A stretch of DNA of 64,000 nucleotides from the NCBI RefSeq assembly GCF_025264645.1, contig NZ_CP073696.1:1240001-1304000 (forward strand). The letters are read 5' to 3'. The position numbers were made by a program, and so were the translations under genes. This DNA comes from Edaphobacter lichenicola. Lineage in GTDB: Bacteria > Acidobacteriota > Terriglobia > Terriglobales > Acidobacteriaceae. Of this stretch, positions 17,172 to 26,436 are shown in pieces; the first letter of the stretch is position 1; the number at the start of each line of letters is the position of its first letter. The notes beneath the pieces were generated by a model. The model ran no database searches and was not told the origin of the DNA. It saw only the letters and a list, made by a program, of their open reading frames with translations.

Positions 17172-18277
17172 GCCTGATGGGTCAATGCCGGTGTTGCCTG
17201 TTCAAGCCCGAGTGCAAGCAGTCGCTCTGCAACGAGGTCGTAGTCATGCCGCAACACATCGCCCTCATGCACAAAGTTGCCCATAATTGGCTCGACTCCC
17301 AACGCCCGTATCCGTTCAAGATCGACCTCAATCGGCTGCTGTCCCTCGCGCGCATACTGTTCCAGCCGCTCCGCCGAGATGTGTCCTGTATTGACCAGCG
17401 CATAGTCAAAGATCGGAGCGGAAACCCCGCCTGCGTGCTGCAGGATCTTCTCGATGTGTTGCGAAGCTGTCAGTCCCAGCGACTCGTTCGCCTGTGTCAT
17501 CAGGTTGCACACATACACTTTGGTCGCCCGGGAAGCTGCCAGCGCCTCGGGAATGCCGCGTACCAGAAGGTTTGTTATCAGTGACGTATATAACGATCCC
17601 GGCCCCAGGGTGATCAGGTCGGCATTTGCGATCGCCTCCAGAGTCTCTGGCATAGGATCAGCAGTCTCCGGCTCAAGCCGCAGCTCGACGATGCTGCGTT
17701 TACTCGCGGTAATGTTGGTTTCGCCGCGTACAAGCGTCCCGTCATCCATATCCGCCTCAAGCGTCACATTCGTATTCGTGGAAGGAAAGATCTTTCCTCT
17801 TGCAGCCAGAATCTGCGACGACATTTGCACTGCCTGAGCAAAGTCGCCCGTGATGTGGGAGAGTGCCGCGACAAACAGGTTGCCGAAGCTATGGCCTTCC
17901 AGGTCGCCGTGTTCGAAGCGGTACTGAAACAGCTTCGACAACAGATGTTCATCTTCCGAGAGCGCGACCATGCAGTTCCGGATATCGCCCGGCGGGAGCA
18001 TCTTGAAGTCTTCCCGCAGTCGTCCGGACGATCCACCATCATCGGTCACTGTTACTACCGCCGAAAGCTCGCGAATCATGCATCGAGGCGACGGGCAGGG
18101 CGGTGCAGAGATGCTCTCAAACTCAGACGGGCGTCCGAGTCGAACCCCTTTCCTTCGGTCCGGGCTCGCCACATACCGCTTCAGTCCGCGCAGCAGAGTC
18201 GACAGCCCGGTGCCCCCGCCAATGGCAACCACCCGAAGCTCTTTTTCTTTCGGTTCCAACGACTTCGGCAACGACAT
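17168..18277 (-). CDS. yvcK: YvcK/CofD-like gluconeogenesis factor
   Basis: 369 residues in the CofD/YvcK Rossmann family, which binds UDP-sugars in Bacillus YvcK and is needed for growth on gluconeogenic carbon and for cell shape. Seen: VVAIGGGTGLSTLLRGLKRY at the N-terminus, TVTDDGGSSGRLRED, PPGDIRNC, ITLGPGSLYTSL and YVCNLMTQ, all family blocks. A stretch of about 30 residues (45-75, SPDRRKGVRL onward) is inserted between the first two blocks. It leads the operon with the GNAT gene. RapZ, the usual Firmicute neighbour, is not nearby. Confidence 0.9.
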   Translation of the reverse strand: MSLPKSLEPKEKELRVVAIGGGTGLSTLLRGLKRYVASPDRRKGVRLGRPSEFESISAPPCPSPRCMIRELSAVVTVTDDGGSSGRLREDFKMLPPGDIRNCMVALSEDEHLLSKLFQYRFEHGDLEGHSFGNLFVAALSHITGDFAQAVQMSSQILAARGKIFPSTNTNVTLEADMDDGTLVRGETNITASKRSIVELRLEPETADPMPETLEAIANADLITLGPGSLYTSLITNLLVRGIPEALAASRATKVYVCNLMTQANESLGLTASQHIEKILQHAGGVSAPIFDYALVNTGHISAERLEQYAREGQQPIEVDLERIRALGVEPIMGNFVHEGDVLRHDYDLVAERLLALGLEQATPALTHQA

Positions 18278-18338
18278 GCGCAGGTTCTCCTACACAAGCC
18301 TAAACGAAGAGGCCATCGGTTCGGATTGCAGGTCGCAA

Positions 18339-18899
18339 TTAGGCCTCTGGATAGAGCAGCTCCGTAAAGCGCGGATCATCTGCCATGTCCTGAAAGTCCG
18401 AGTCCGCCCGCGCCTGTATCCGATTGCGCGGATTCTGCCGGATGGCCTCTGTTAAGTGCTCCAGACAATGGTGAGAATCACCCGTCATGCTCGCCAGCAC
18501 CGCGAGGCCGTAGAAGGCGTAGTCGGCCTTATCGTTCTCTTTCAGGATCAGCTGGAACTGCTCCCTGGCGTCCTCGTAGTTTCCGTCGTTAAGCAGAGAG
18601 ACGGCGTAGTCATAGTGCTCTTCGCAGTTTGAAAAGCTGTTCTTTCCCTTCGTTATCTGCAGCGCACAGGCGTTGCTATACATGCGAACGCGTTCGCTCA
18701 ATTCGCCGGCCCCTGCCGCCAGCATCTTGTCGAATGCCGCGTGGGCCTTGTCATATTTGCCTTCCTGCATCAGTCGCAGGGCCGCCTCATAGTGGGCAAC
18801 TATCTGCGTTCGGGCAGTATCCGTCGGAGGGATGGTTCCAGCCAGCGTGCGGGGAGCCCGCTTCGTTGCAGTTGCAGTTACGGTCTTCGTTTGGGCCAT
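18339..18899 (-). CDS. Tetratricopeptide-repeat protein
   Basis: 186 residues from the ATG at 18899, preceded by ACAGGATTAACC; an in-frame GTG five codons upstream is the alternative. Two or three TPR-like helix pairs are visible (AALRLMQEGKYDKAHAAFDKM, YDYAVSLLNDGNYEDAREQF, ADYAFYGLAVLASMTGD), which form a protein-binding scaffold. There is no signal peptide. The N-terminus is Thr/Lys/Ala-rich and probably disordered. It lies 61 bases upstream of yvcK in the same direction, and function is unknown. Confidence 0.75.
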   Translation of the reverse strand: MAQTKTVTATATKRAPRTLAGTIPPTDTARTQIVAHYEAALRLMQEGKYDKAHAAFDKMLAAGAGELSERVRMYSNACALQITKGKNSFSNCEEHYDYAVSLLNDGNYEDAREQFQLILKENDKADYAFYGLAVLASMTGDSHHCLEHLTEAIRQNPRNRIQARADSDFQDMADDPRFTELLYPEA

Positions 18900-19046
18900 G
18901 GTTAATCCTGTCACCTGAGGGCGTCTCTAAGCTTTTCCATTCTAACGGTAGCTCAATTCTCTGTTTGATCTCGTGTCGGTTTTATACGCAGACCTGGCGG
19001 TCAGGTCAACTCCCCACAAGCTTCGTTAATCTTCGCTGGGTTGTAG

Positions 19047-19652
19047 TCAACCATCGCCGAGGTCGTTCTTTCGTCCATAGACTGCCGGATTCAGCTCTGG
19101 ATCGTTATACATCTTCATCTGCCGATAGAGCTTGAATCGCCGCCTTCCCTCCAATACCTCTGTCCAAAGCGCATCTAGACAGCTCGCCAGGTCTTGCCGC
19201 TGCTCCTCAAGCAGTACCAGACGTTCCGTGTTCTTCGAACGATGCTGCTCTGTTGCATTTACCCGGTGCGACTCTTCTCGCGTATGGTAGATCTTCAGCG
19301 CCAGAATAGAGAGCCGGTCGATCATCAATCCCGGCGTCTCAGAGTGTAGCGGCGCTGCAATAACCTGGTCGAGCCTGTCGATGAGCCACAAATCCATCTT
19401 TTCCACCAGGTCGTTTCGCCTCTGATTCAGCGAATCGATAGCCCGCTTCACCCGTACGATCTCCGCATCGAGAACCTCCGGGACACGTGCTTTGTCCTCC
19501 TCATGCCATAGATCGAAGTTGGCGCGATGCTGCGCTGTTGCAAGCGCCATCAGCCCATCCGCCGACGCCTCAATTGCAACTTCACCTTCGACCTCATGCA
19601 GAGCCACCGTCATCGCGTCATGCATTCGTGTTATCAAAAGAGCATCGAGCAT
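19047..19652 (-). CDS. DUF4254 protein
   Basis: 201 residues from the ATG at 19652, chosen because GGAGGGG lies 5 bases before it; a TTG and an ATG just upstream are weaker. The protein is mostly helical, with NFDLWHEEDKAR, IDSLNQRRNDLVEKMD and DRLSILALKIYH matching DUF4254. The domain has no known function but is repeatedly found in LPS and surface-glycan clusters, as here next to a glycosyltransferase and the heptose genes. It lies 96 bases downstream of the PF11397-type transferase on the same strand and is probably co-transcribed. Confidence 0.8.
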   Translation of the reverse strand: MLDALLITRMHDAMTVALHEVEGEVAIEASADGLMALATAQHRANFDLWHEEDKARVPEVLDAEIVRVKRAIDSLNQRRNDLVEKMDLWLIDRLDQVIAAPLHSETPGLMIDRLSILALKIYHTREESHRVNATEQHRSKNTERLVLLEEQRQDLASCLDALWTEVLEGRRRFKLYRQMKMYNDPELNPAVYGRKNDLGDG

Positions 19653-19748
19653 AGGCCCCTCCATCAAAAAACCTGAACCTCTACCGGTAGCTTAGGCCTT
19701 GCAACTTCGAGCGCGTACACTTCATCAGTAGGGCCTCCCAGCAGTCCA

Positions 19749-21029
19749 TTAAACTGCATCTTCCGTAATGATTGTGTAATCCCCATCCGCGAGCCTGCCT
19801 TCAAGCTTCGCCAACCATCCAAGCGACTCGCTCACAGGCCACACAACCCACGATGCTGGGATTGTGCCCGAGTCGAACTCGCAGACCAGAACGACCGTCC
19901 GTTCGCTCGCCGGTAGCACGGCCAACTGCGATTGCGGAATATCCTGGCGATAGACCTCTGCCCCGCCTTCATCTCGAATCCCGACATACCAAAAGGAGGG
20001 ATCTTCGAACGCCCCGATCGGTAGCGTCGCTCGGTCCAGAGTGATCCGAACCATCCACGTAAAGATCTCGCCAGTCCAATCCGGAGCAGCCTCCGGGTTA
20101 GGTGGCTCCTCGCAACGAACCGTGTAGTCCTGGACCTTACGCAGCTTCAGCGAGATCCCGGCATAGGCTTCGTACTCCTCAAGGCTTCGTTTCGAGCCTA
20201 ATCCATAGGTATCCACGGGCTGGCCAGTGATGAGTCGCCGTACCTTGCTCTTGCTGTGCAAATCCAGTTCATGCCACTGCCGACGAACGCTGTTTCCTTC
20301 AGTGTGATCGCCCCAGTGTTTCGCCGCCGCCGGCCGTCCATAGTCGTGCCAGACGATCGTTTTGTGTGGATGAAAGAGGTCATAACCACTTGTAAACGCG
20401 CGAAGCGTCATCGCAGCTTCTTCGCCTAGGAAATAAATCTCAGGATCGTACCCCACCTCAGCCACAAAACGGCTTTGAGTGAACAAAAATCCAGCCGACA
20501 GAAACCGTGCCCTCAACGGTTCCCTTAAATTTCGCCAATCGGGAATCGCCACTGGCTTCATGTGCGGTATTCCTTCATCGGTAAACCCTTGGAAAGCCAT
20601 CTGCAGCGGCCCTTCTGCCAAAATCTCCTCGCCACCAGGCGTAAACGGTGAGGCGTATGTGCTCAAAATTGGCTTATAACTTCCCGTCTGCTTCGACTCT
20701 GCGATCAGCTCTACATCCCAGTCAGGCGCGAAGCGGCAATGTGAATCCACTTGAAGAAACCACTCTTCGCCTCGCCACAGCTTCATTACCTCAGAGCGCG
20801 CCCAGCAGGCACCTCTACTATCGCGCCAGTCAATCGCCAATATTCGGAAGCATTCGTCCTGACGGTAGGGCAAAGTATCTTCACCAGGACTATGCTGCCA
20901 GCAGATCCCAAATCGAAGCCGCTCTGGATGTCGGGCCTTTGCAATACAGTCTTCGACAGTTGGAACAAGCTGCGGATCGCGATATGCAGCGATCGATACG
21001 AAGATCAGGTTGTTCCCGTCGCTTGACAC
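19749..21029 (-). CDS. PF11397-type GlcNAc transferase (Skp1 glycosyltransferase-like)
   Basis: 426 residues from a GTG with AGGG upstream. The N-terminal half follows the family that includes Dictyostelium Skp1 hydroxyproline GlcNAc-transferase: FVSIAAYRDPQLVPTVEDC, a RDSRGACWARS block and FLQVDSHCRFAPDWD, where DSH takes the place of the DxD metal motif. KPILSTYASPF and YFLGEEAAMTLRAF follow. The last ~110 residues form a separate beta-rich domain. It has no signal peptide or membrane helix. It lies beside DUF4254 and is divergent from LPS heptose genes, so a cell-surface glycan acceptor is more likely than a protein, though this is inference. Confidence 0.8.
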   Translation of the reverse strand: MSSDGNNLIFVSIAAYRDPQLVPTVEDCIAKARHPERLRFGICWQHSPGEDTLPYRQDECFRILAIDWRDSRGACWARSEVMKLWRGEEWFLQVDSHCRFAPDWDVELIAESKQTGSYKPILSTYASPFTPGGEEILAEGPLQMAFQGFTDEGIPHMKPVAIPDWRNLREPLRARFLSAGFLFTQSRFVAEVGYDPEIYFLGEEAAMTLRAFTSGYDLFHPHKTIVWHDYGRPAAAKHWGDHTEGNSVRRQWHELDLHSKSKVRRLITGQPVDTYGLGSKRSLEEYEAYAGISLKLRKVQDYTVRCEEPPNPEAAPDWTGEIFTWMVRITLDRATLPIGAFEDPSFWYVGIRDEGGAEVYRQDIPQSQLAVLPASERTVVLVCEFDSGTIPASWVVWPVSESLGWLAKLEGRLADGDYTIITEDAV

Positions 21030-21120
21030 CGGCCCTCACTCTCGACAGCCTAACAGGCCTCATCGTCAAACAACTGCCACTTGCCGGGAGTTAGTGAACC
21101 AAGCAGACTAAAGACAGACA

Positions 21121-22188
21121 ATGGCAACCACAACCAAACGGGTTCTGATTTACCGGCTAGGCAGTCTCGGTGACACCCTCATAGCACTTCCAGCTCTTCA
21201 CCTCGTTGCGCGGGTATTTCCAAACGCCGAGCGCCGCATGCTCACAAACTTTCCCGTCAACGTCAAAGCCCCACCAGCGGCGGCTATCCTGGAAAACAGC
21301 AAGCTGGTTCACGGTTACTTTCGCTATTCGGCAGGTACTCGCAGCCCGCGAGAGCTCCTCTCACTCTGGTGGCAGCTTCTACGCTGGCGTCCGCAGGTTC
21401 TCGTCTACATGGGAGCCGCTCGCGGCGTTGAATCGGCCCGTCGTGACGCCAAATTCTTTCGTCTCTGCGGAATCAGCCATCTCATTGGCATTCCCGTCAC
21501 CGAGGACATGCAGCAGAATCGCTTGCAGGAGTTCGGGCAGTTCCTCGAACCGGAGGGTGCGCGACTTGTCCGCAATCTGGTTGAGTTGGGCGGTATCGAT
21601 CTTGATGCCCCTGCGAGCTGGGATCTGCTCCTGACCGACAAGGAACACTCTCGAGCGACGGAAGTTTTAGTTCCAGCAGCTAGCAAGCCGATCATCGCTG
21701 TCAGCGTTGGGACAAAGGTGCAATCAAAGGATTGGGGTCGCGACAACTGGCGAGCTCTGCTACATCAAATCGCCAGGCTATATCCGAACCATGCGCTGGC
21801 TCTCTGCGGAGCTGGCGAGGAGAATGAAGCCAGCGAGTTCGCCGCCGACGGCTGGCGCGAGAACTCCTCCGATCCAGTCATCAATCTCTGTGGCCGTCTC
21901 ACGCCGCGCGAGAGCGCAGCAGTCTTTGCCCAGGCTCGCCTCTTTATCGGCCATGACAGCGGCCCAATGCACTTAGCCGCCGCCGTGCAGACCCCATGTG
22001 TTGCCATCTTCGCCGCCCGCAACAAGCCTCGCGTCTGGTTTCCCTATGGCAAACAGCACCGTGTTCTCTACCACCAGACAGATTGCTGGGGTTGCGGCCT
22101 GGAAACCTGCATCGTCGAACGAAAAAAATGCCTGACTTCGATCACGGTCGAGGAGGTCATGGCTCAGGTTCGTAACGTCTTAGGCTGA
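21121..22188 (+). CDS. Glycosyltransferase family 9 (LPS heptosyltransferase-like)
   Basis: 355 residues, GT-B fold of family 9 (WaaC/WaaF/WaaQ relatives). Seen: the N-terminal YRLGSLGDTLIALPAL typical of heptosyltransferases, a SVGTKVQSKDWG donor-site loop, and FIGHDSGPMHLAAAVQTPCVA, the family hallmark. A cysteine-rich C-terminal stretch (DCWGCGLETC) resembles that of other GT9 enzymes. It probably adds heptose or another sugar to the LPS inner core on the cytoplasmic face. It is followed by hldE after 61 bases, the source of its likely donor ADP-heptose. Confidence 0.88.
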   Translation: MATTTKRVLIYRLGSLGDTLIALPALHLVARVFPNAERRMLTNFPVNVKAPPAAAILENSKLVHGYFRYSAGTRSPRELLSLWWQLLRWRPQVLVYMGAARGVESARRDAKFFRLCGISHLIGIPVTEDMQQNRLQEFGQFLEPEGARLVRNLVELGGIDLDAPASWDLLLTDKEHSRATEVLVPAASKPIIAVSVGTKVQSKDWGRDNWRALLHQIARLYPNHALALCGAGEENEASEFAADGWRENSSDPVINLCGRLTPRESAAVFAQARLFIGHDSGPMHLAAAVQTPCVAIFAARNKPRVWFPYGKQHRVLYHQTDCWGCGLETCIVERKKCLTSITVEEVMAQVRNVLG

Positions 22189-22249
22189 TCGCCAATAAAC
22201 TCATCTGCATCGAAGATGCGATGATGGTCTCAAGGAGATATTCTCGCGC

Positions 22250-23758
22250 ATGTTGCCGGAACTTCATTCGATTTTGAACCTGCTTGAGGGTGGGTTCAGC
22301 CAGCTCAGAGTACTTGTCATCGGCGACATCATGCTCGACCGCTATATCCACGGCGACGTAGAGCGCATCTCACCCGAGGCTCCCGTTCCAGTCATTCGCC
22401 ACGCCCAGCGGTACGAGCGCGCTGGCGGAGCCGCCAATGTTGCCATGAACCTTGCAGGCCTTGGCTGCCAGACTTTCCTCGCCGGCTTGTGGGGCAATGA
22501 TGCCGAACAGGTCGAACTGGCCGCGATCATAGAACGTGCCGGTATCAATACGGTCGGCGTAGTCTCCAGCTCTCTTCCCACCATCTCGAAGACCCGCATC
22601 GTAGGCCGCACCCAGCAGTTGCTTCGGCTCGATATCGAGAGCCGCGACCCTATACCTGCCATTGAAGCTCAGCGCCTGCAGGAGCGCGCAACCGAGCTGG
22701 TCGGAAAGGTCCACGCCGTCATCCTCTCTGACTACGCCAAGGGCGCACTCTCCGCGCCACTCTGCGAAGCCATCATTCGAACTGCCCGTTCTGCAGGCAT
22801 TCCCGTCCTCGCGGACCCGAAGACCCCTGACTTCAGCAAGTACACCGGAGCCACCACCGTCTGTCCGAATCTTGGTGAACTCTCAACAGCAACAGGCATC
22901 GCCGCCCACCATACTGATGAGCTTCTCGCCGCCGGACAGGCCCTGGTAGCCGAACACGACTTCAAATTTCTAACCGTCACCATGAGCGAGAAGGGAATCA
23001 CCGTCCTGCGCGCTCCTTCACCGGAAAACGCCGGCATCTACCACTCGCCCGCACGCGCTCGTGAGGTCTTTGACGTCTCAGGCGCAGGAGACACGGTCAT
23101 CGCGACTCTGGCAGCCTGCCTCGCCGGCGGTCTAAAGGTCGAAACCGCGGTAGAGCTCGCCAATCTTGCCGCGGGCATAGTGGTCAGCAAAGTTGGCACC
23201 GTCCCGATCGCCGGTCACGAGCTGGTAGCCGCGCTAACGCCCAGCTCCGGGCTCACCGCTGGCGAAAAGATCCTCGATCTGGAGCGGATCAAGCTGCGCG
23301 TAGCCGAGTGGCGCGCCTCCGGGGAGACCATCGTCTTCACCAATGGCTGCTTCGACCTCCTCCACGTCGGCCACATTACGTTGCTGGAAGACTGCCGTCG
23401 CTTCGGTTCAAAGCTGGTGCTGGGCCTCAACGCCGACGCCTCGGTCTGCCGCCTCAAGGGACCTACCCGCCCTATCGTGGCAGAGACGGAGCGTGCCCGC
23501 GTCATGGCCGCCCTCGCAGCAGTCGATGCTGTGGTCTTGTTCGAAGAGGACACACCGCTCGAACTCATCCGCGCTCTGAAGCCCAATGTCCTCGTAAAAG
23601 GCGGCGACTACAGCATCGATACCGTCGTCGGCCACGAAGACGTCCTCGCCTCAGGTGGACGCGTCGAGATCGTTCCCACAGTCGAGGGCTTCTCCACCAC
23701 CAACATCGTAAAAAAACTGACCGCCACCTCTGCGCGGCACGAGGAGATTCAGAAGTGA
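22250..23758 (+). CDS. hldE: Bifunctional heptose-7-phosphate kinase / heptose-1-phosphate adenylyltransferase HldE
   Basis: 502 residues. Residues 1 to about 330 form the ribokinase-type domain (VIGDIMLDRYIHGDVERISPE and the DVSGAGDTVIATLA anion hole). From about 355 comes the nucleotidyltransferase with TNGCFDLLHVGH, the HxGH motif, near residue 368. It makes D-glycero-beta-D-manno-heptose 1,7-bisphosphate and later ADP-heptose. The GmhB phosphatase and GmhA isomerase are not in the window. The last codons overlap the hldD start. The ATG at 22250 is the only fitting start. Confidence 0.95.
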   Translation: MLPELHSILNLLEGGFSQLRVLVIGDIMLDRYIHGDVERISPEAPVPVIRHAQRYERAGGAANVAMNLAGLGCQTFLAGLWGNDAEQVELAAIIERAGINTVGVVSSSLPTISKTRIVGRTQQLLRLDIESRDPIPAIEAQRLQERATELVGKVHAVILSDYAKGALSAPLCEAIIRTARSAGIPVLADPKTPDFSKYTGATTVCPNLGELSTATGIAAHHTDELLAAGQALVAEHDFKFLTVTMSEKGITVLRAPSPENAGIYHSPARAREVFDVSGAGDTVIATLAACLAGGLKVETAVELANLAAGIVVSKVGTVPIAGHELVAALTPSSGLTAGEKILDLERIKLRVAEWRASGETIVFTNGCFDLLHVGHITLLEDCRRFGSKLVLGLNADASVCRLKGPTRPIVAETERARVMAALAAVDAVVLFEEDTPLELIRALKPNVLVKGGDYSIDTVVGHEDVLASGGRVEIVPTVEGFSTTNIVKKLTATSARHEEIQK

Positions 23759-24735
23759 TCATTGTCACAGGCGGTGCAGGTTTCATCGGCAGCAACCTCA
23801 TCCAGCAGCTCAACCGCGCGGGCGAGCGCAACATTCTGCTGGTTGACAACTTCGCCCCGTCGCCCAACCTCACCGGCCCGAAGTTCCTCAACCTCGCGGG
23901 CGCACAGTTCTGCGACTACATGGACAAGCGCGAATTTCGCGCGGCCCTCAAAGCCGGTGACTTCGAAAACACCAGGATCCGCGCCATCCTGCACCAGGGC
24001 GCCTGCTCGAACACGCTCGAAGACGACGGCCGCTACATGATGGACAACAACTTCACTTATTCGAAGGAGCTGTTGCACTTCGCGCTCGATCGCAAGATCC
24101 CGCTAGTCTACGCGTCAACGGCGGCGGTCTATGGCGCCAGCACCGACTTCGCTGCGCTCCCCCAAAATGAGCGCCCTCTGAACGTCTACGGCTACTCGAA
24201 GCTGGTCTTCGATGACTACGTGCGCCGTCTACTGCCGGAGATGAAATGCACAGTCGTTGGCCTGCGTTACTTCAACGTCTACGGTCCCCGCGAGCAGCAC
24301 AAAGGCCGCATGGCCAGCGTCATCCATCACTTCACGCGACAGCTCAAAGACACCGGGACGATCCGCATGTTCGAAGGCTCAGGTGGCTACTCCGACGGCG
24401 AACAGCGCCGCGACTTCGTCTTCGTCAAAGATCTCGCTCGCATCAACATGTTCTTTGCCGGTCTGCTTCCGGATAGCCCGAAAAAACCAATTCATGCCGT
24501 GGTCAACGCCGGCACCGGCGAAGCCCGAACATTCAAAGCAGTTGCTGAAGCGTTGATGCAGGTACACGGCCCCGGCAAGATCGAGTACATACCCTTTCCG
24601 GGCGATCTAAAAAATCGTTATCAGCACTACACTCAGGCGGACATCACAAGCTTGCGGGCTGCAGGGTACACTGCACCGTTCACCTCGCTGGAAGACGGCG
24701 TCAAACAGACGTTTGACGAAGAACCGGCCGTCTGA
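23755..24735 (+). CDS. hldD: ADP-L-glycero-D-manno-heptose 6-epimerase HldD
   Basis: 326 residues from a GTG overlapping the hldE stop by 4 bases (GTGA). A longer in-frame reading upstream runs through hldE out of frame and is not real. NADP-binding TGGAGFIGSNL opens the extended SDR fold, with the catalytic Ser in YASTAAVYG and the Tyr/Lys pair in YGYSK. HKGRMASVIHHF and YSDGEQRRDFVFVKD are HldD signatures. It converts ADP-D,D-heptose to the L,D form used in LPS core. Translational coupling with hldE fits a fixed stoichiometry. Confidence 0.95.
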   Translation: MIIVTGGAGFIGSNLIQQLNRAGERNILLVDNFAPSPNLTGPKFLNLAGAQFCDYMDKREFRAALKAGDFENTRIRAILHQGACSNTLEDDGRYMMDNNFTYSKELLHFALDRKIPLVYASTAAVYGASTDFAALPQNERPLNVYGYSKLVFDDYVRRLLPEMKCTVVGLRYFNVYGPREQHKGRMASVIHHFTRQLKDTGTIRMFEGSGGYSDGEQRRDFVFVKDLARINMFFAGLLPDSPKKPIHAVVNAGTGEARTFKAVAEALMQVHGPGKIEYIPFPGDLKNRYQHYTQADITSLRAAGYTAPFTSLEDGVKQTFDEEPAV

Positions 24736-24828
24736 TCTTTGAACTCTTTACAGGGTAGCCGATTTAAAAACTAATCTCCGAACGGTTCGACCGGATACAA
24801 TTCGTTCCTACCGACCACAGGAGCCAGT

Positions 24829-26040
24829 GTGACTGATCCGCAACAGAAGCCGACGATCCTCTGCATCAGCACCTATGAGAAAGGTCAGCCTTTTCTGAAA
24901 GAGGCTGCGAATCTGGGCGTCAACGTCCTTCTACTCACGGTCAACAAGCTGGAACACGCTGCGTGGCCACGCGAGTCACTCACCAAACTCATCACCATGC
25001 CGGAAAATCTCACTCCGGAACAGGTACTGAACACGGTCGCCTACCTCGCCCGTGAAAATAAAATCGACCGCATCGTTGCTCTCGACGAGTTCGACCTCGA
25101 GGTGGCAGCGTTGCTTCGCGAGCACCTGCGCCTTCCGGGAATGGGCGAATCTCCCACGCGCTACTTTCGCGACAAATTGGCAATGCGTGTCCGCGCCCAG
25201 CAGAGCGGCGTCCCCGTCCCCGAGTTCACCGGGGTCTTCCACTATGACGACCTGCGCGTCTTCCTCCGTGATGTCCCCGGTCCATGGCTGCTGAAGCCCC
25301 GCACCAACGCCTCCGCCATCGGCATCCGCAAGATCGAAGCCGCGAACGACCTCTGGCCGGTTTTAGATGAGCTGGGTGATCTCCAATCTCACTACGTCCT
25401 TGAGCGCTTCGTCCCCGGAGAGATCTTTCACGTCGAGGGCATCACCTGGAAAGGAAAAACAGTCTTCGGTGCACCCTACAAGTACGGCAAGCCCCCGATG
25501 CAGACCATGCATCAGGGCGGCGTCTTCAGTACACGTGCGCTCGACAGGGAATCGAATGATGCGCGCAGCCTCGGCGAAATCCACAAGCAGGTGATCGGAG
25601 CGCTCGGTCTCACCTCCGGCGTTACCCATACAGAGTTCATCAAATCCCACGCCGACGGTAGCTTCTACTTCCTCGAGACCGCCGCACGCGTTGGCGGCGC
25701 CCACATCGCCGATGTCGTTGAGTTTGCCTCCGGAATCAACCCCTGGGTCGAGTGGGCCAGGATCGAAGTGGCATCCCTCTTTGGCATGGAGTACGCCCTA
25801 CCCACCGTAACCCAGCTCTACGCTGGAAGCATCATCTGTCTTTCGCGTCAGGAGCGGCCGGACACCGGCAGCTACGACGCACCGGAGATCGTAAAGCGTC
25901 TTGACCGGCACCATCATGCAGGTCTTATCCTTCGCGCCAATTCAGCCGAACGAATTGAAGACCTGGTAACGCAGTACAGCGACCGGTTTCTTCACGAGTT
26001 CTGCGCCTTCGAACCGCCCCCGGACCAGCCGACAGCTTAA
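24829..26040 (+). CDS. ATP-grasp domain protein
   Basis: 403 residues from a GTG with CAGGAG upstream. The layout is a pre-ATP-grasp Rossmann part (TILCISTYEKGQPFLKEA), a central ATP-binding lobe (GPWLLKPRTNASAIGIRKI, YVLERFVPGEIFHVEG), and a C-terminal catalytic lobe with FYFLETAARVGGAHIADVVE, which holds the Glu and Asn/Asp that bind Mg-ATP. Such enzymes join a carboxylate to an amine or thiol by an acyl-phosphate. It resembles carnosine-synthase and biotin-carboxylase-like ligases, but substrates are unknown. It sits 94 bases after hldD and may modify a surface sugar or a peptide. Confidence 0.8.
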   Translation: MTDPQQKPTILCISTYEKGQPFLKEAANLGVNVLLLTVNKLEHAAWPRESLTKLITMPENLTPEQVLNTVAYLARENKIDRIVALDEFDLEVAALLREHLRLPGMGESPTRYFRDKLAMRVRAQQSGVPVPEFTGVFHYDDLRVFLRDVPGPWLLKPRTNASAIGIRKIEAANDLWPVLDELGDLQSHYVLERFVPGEIFHVEGITWKGKTVFGAPYKYGKPPMQTMHQGGVFSTRALDRESNDARSLGEIHKQVIGALGLTSGVTHTEFIKSHADGSFYFLETAARVGGAHIADVVEFASGINPWVEWARIEVASLFGMEYALPTVTQLYAGSIICLSRQERPDTGSYDAPEIVKRLDRHHHAGLILRANSAERIEDLVTQYSDRFLHEFCAFEPPPDQPTA

Positions 26041-26436
26041 GCGCTCCCCCATCTCGGCGGCCCAGGCACTTTACAAGCAACAGCACGATAGATATCTAAA
26101 TGGAGATGATGAGAGCACTGGGGCTCGAACCAGTTTGAAAAGGGCGTAACCCTGGCTTCCTGGCCATGCAACTCATTGGCACTATAACCCTTATAAACAT
26201 TGGGAGATGCGTCCCCGCGTCAGTGATAAACGAACCCTGTGAAGGTTTTGACTTAGCAGCTGACCTAATCAGCAACACCAGCCCACAATCTCTAAGCAGG
26301 TAGTCGGAGGCCATTTTTTTTGCTTTTAGGCGTTTGGCCACAAAAAGAAGCTGACTATGCATACAACCCAGCGATTTGCTGAATCACTTTATGCTGCACA
26401 ACAGTACCAGGCCTGTGGGCATCTACTTTAGGAACA
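26041..26436. other. Gene-poor intergenic stretch with a tRNA 3'-end copy
   Basis: No convincing coding gene. It contains the 21-bp tRNA-Lys 3'-end copy described separately and is A/T-richer than its neighbours. The only open frames are short and lack similarity or ribosome-binding sites. Confidence 0.5.
26111..26131 (-). repeat. Partial copy of the tRNA-Lys 3' end (attachment-site-like)
   Basis: 21 bases match the tRNA-Lys gene end at 27001-27021 at 20 positions (one G to A). They cover the 3' acceptor strand and T arm. The rest of a tRNA, including the 5' acceptor strand and anticodon arm, is absent. Same orientation as the tRNA, about 890 bases downstream of it. Pattern typical of tRNA-integrating elements; no integrase is present. 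Confidence 0.6.

Noticed and set aside
23308..23754. Long upstream extension in frame with hldD
   Set aside because: It runs through hldE out of frame; Arg-rich sequence without similarity, and the GTG at 23755 starts the family fold.
26105..26200. Second tRNA gene
   Set aside because: Only the 3' acceptor strand and T arm match; no 5' acceptor strand or anticodon stem can be folded.
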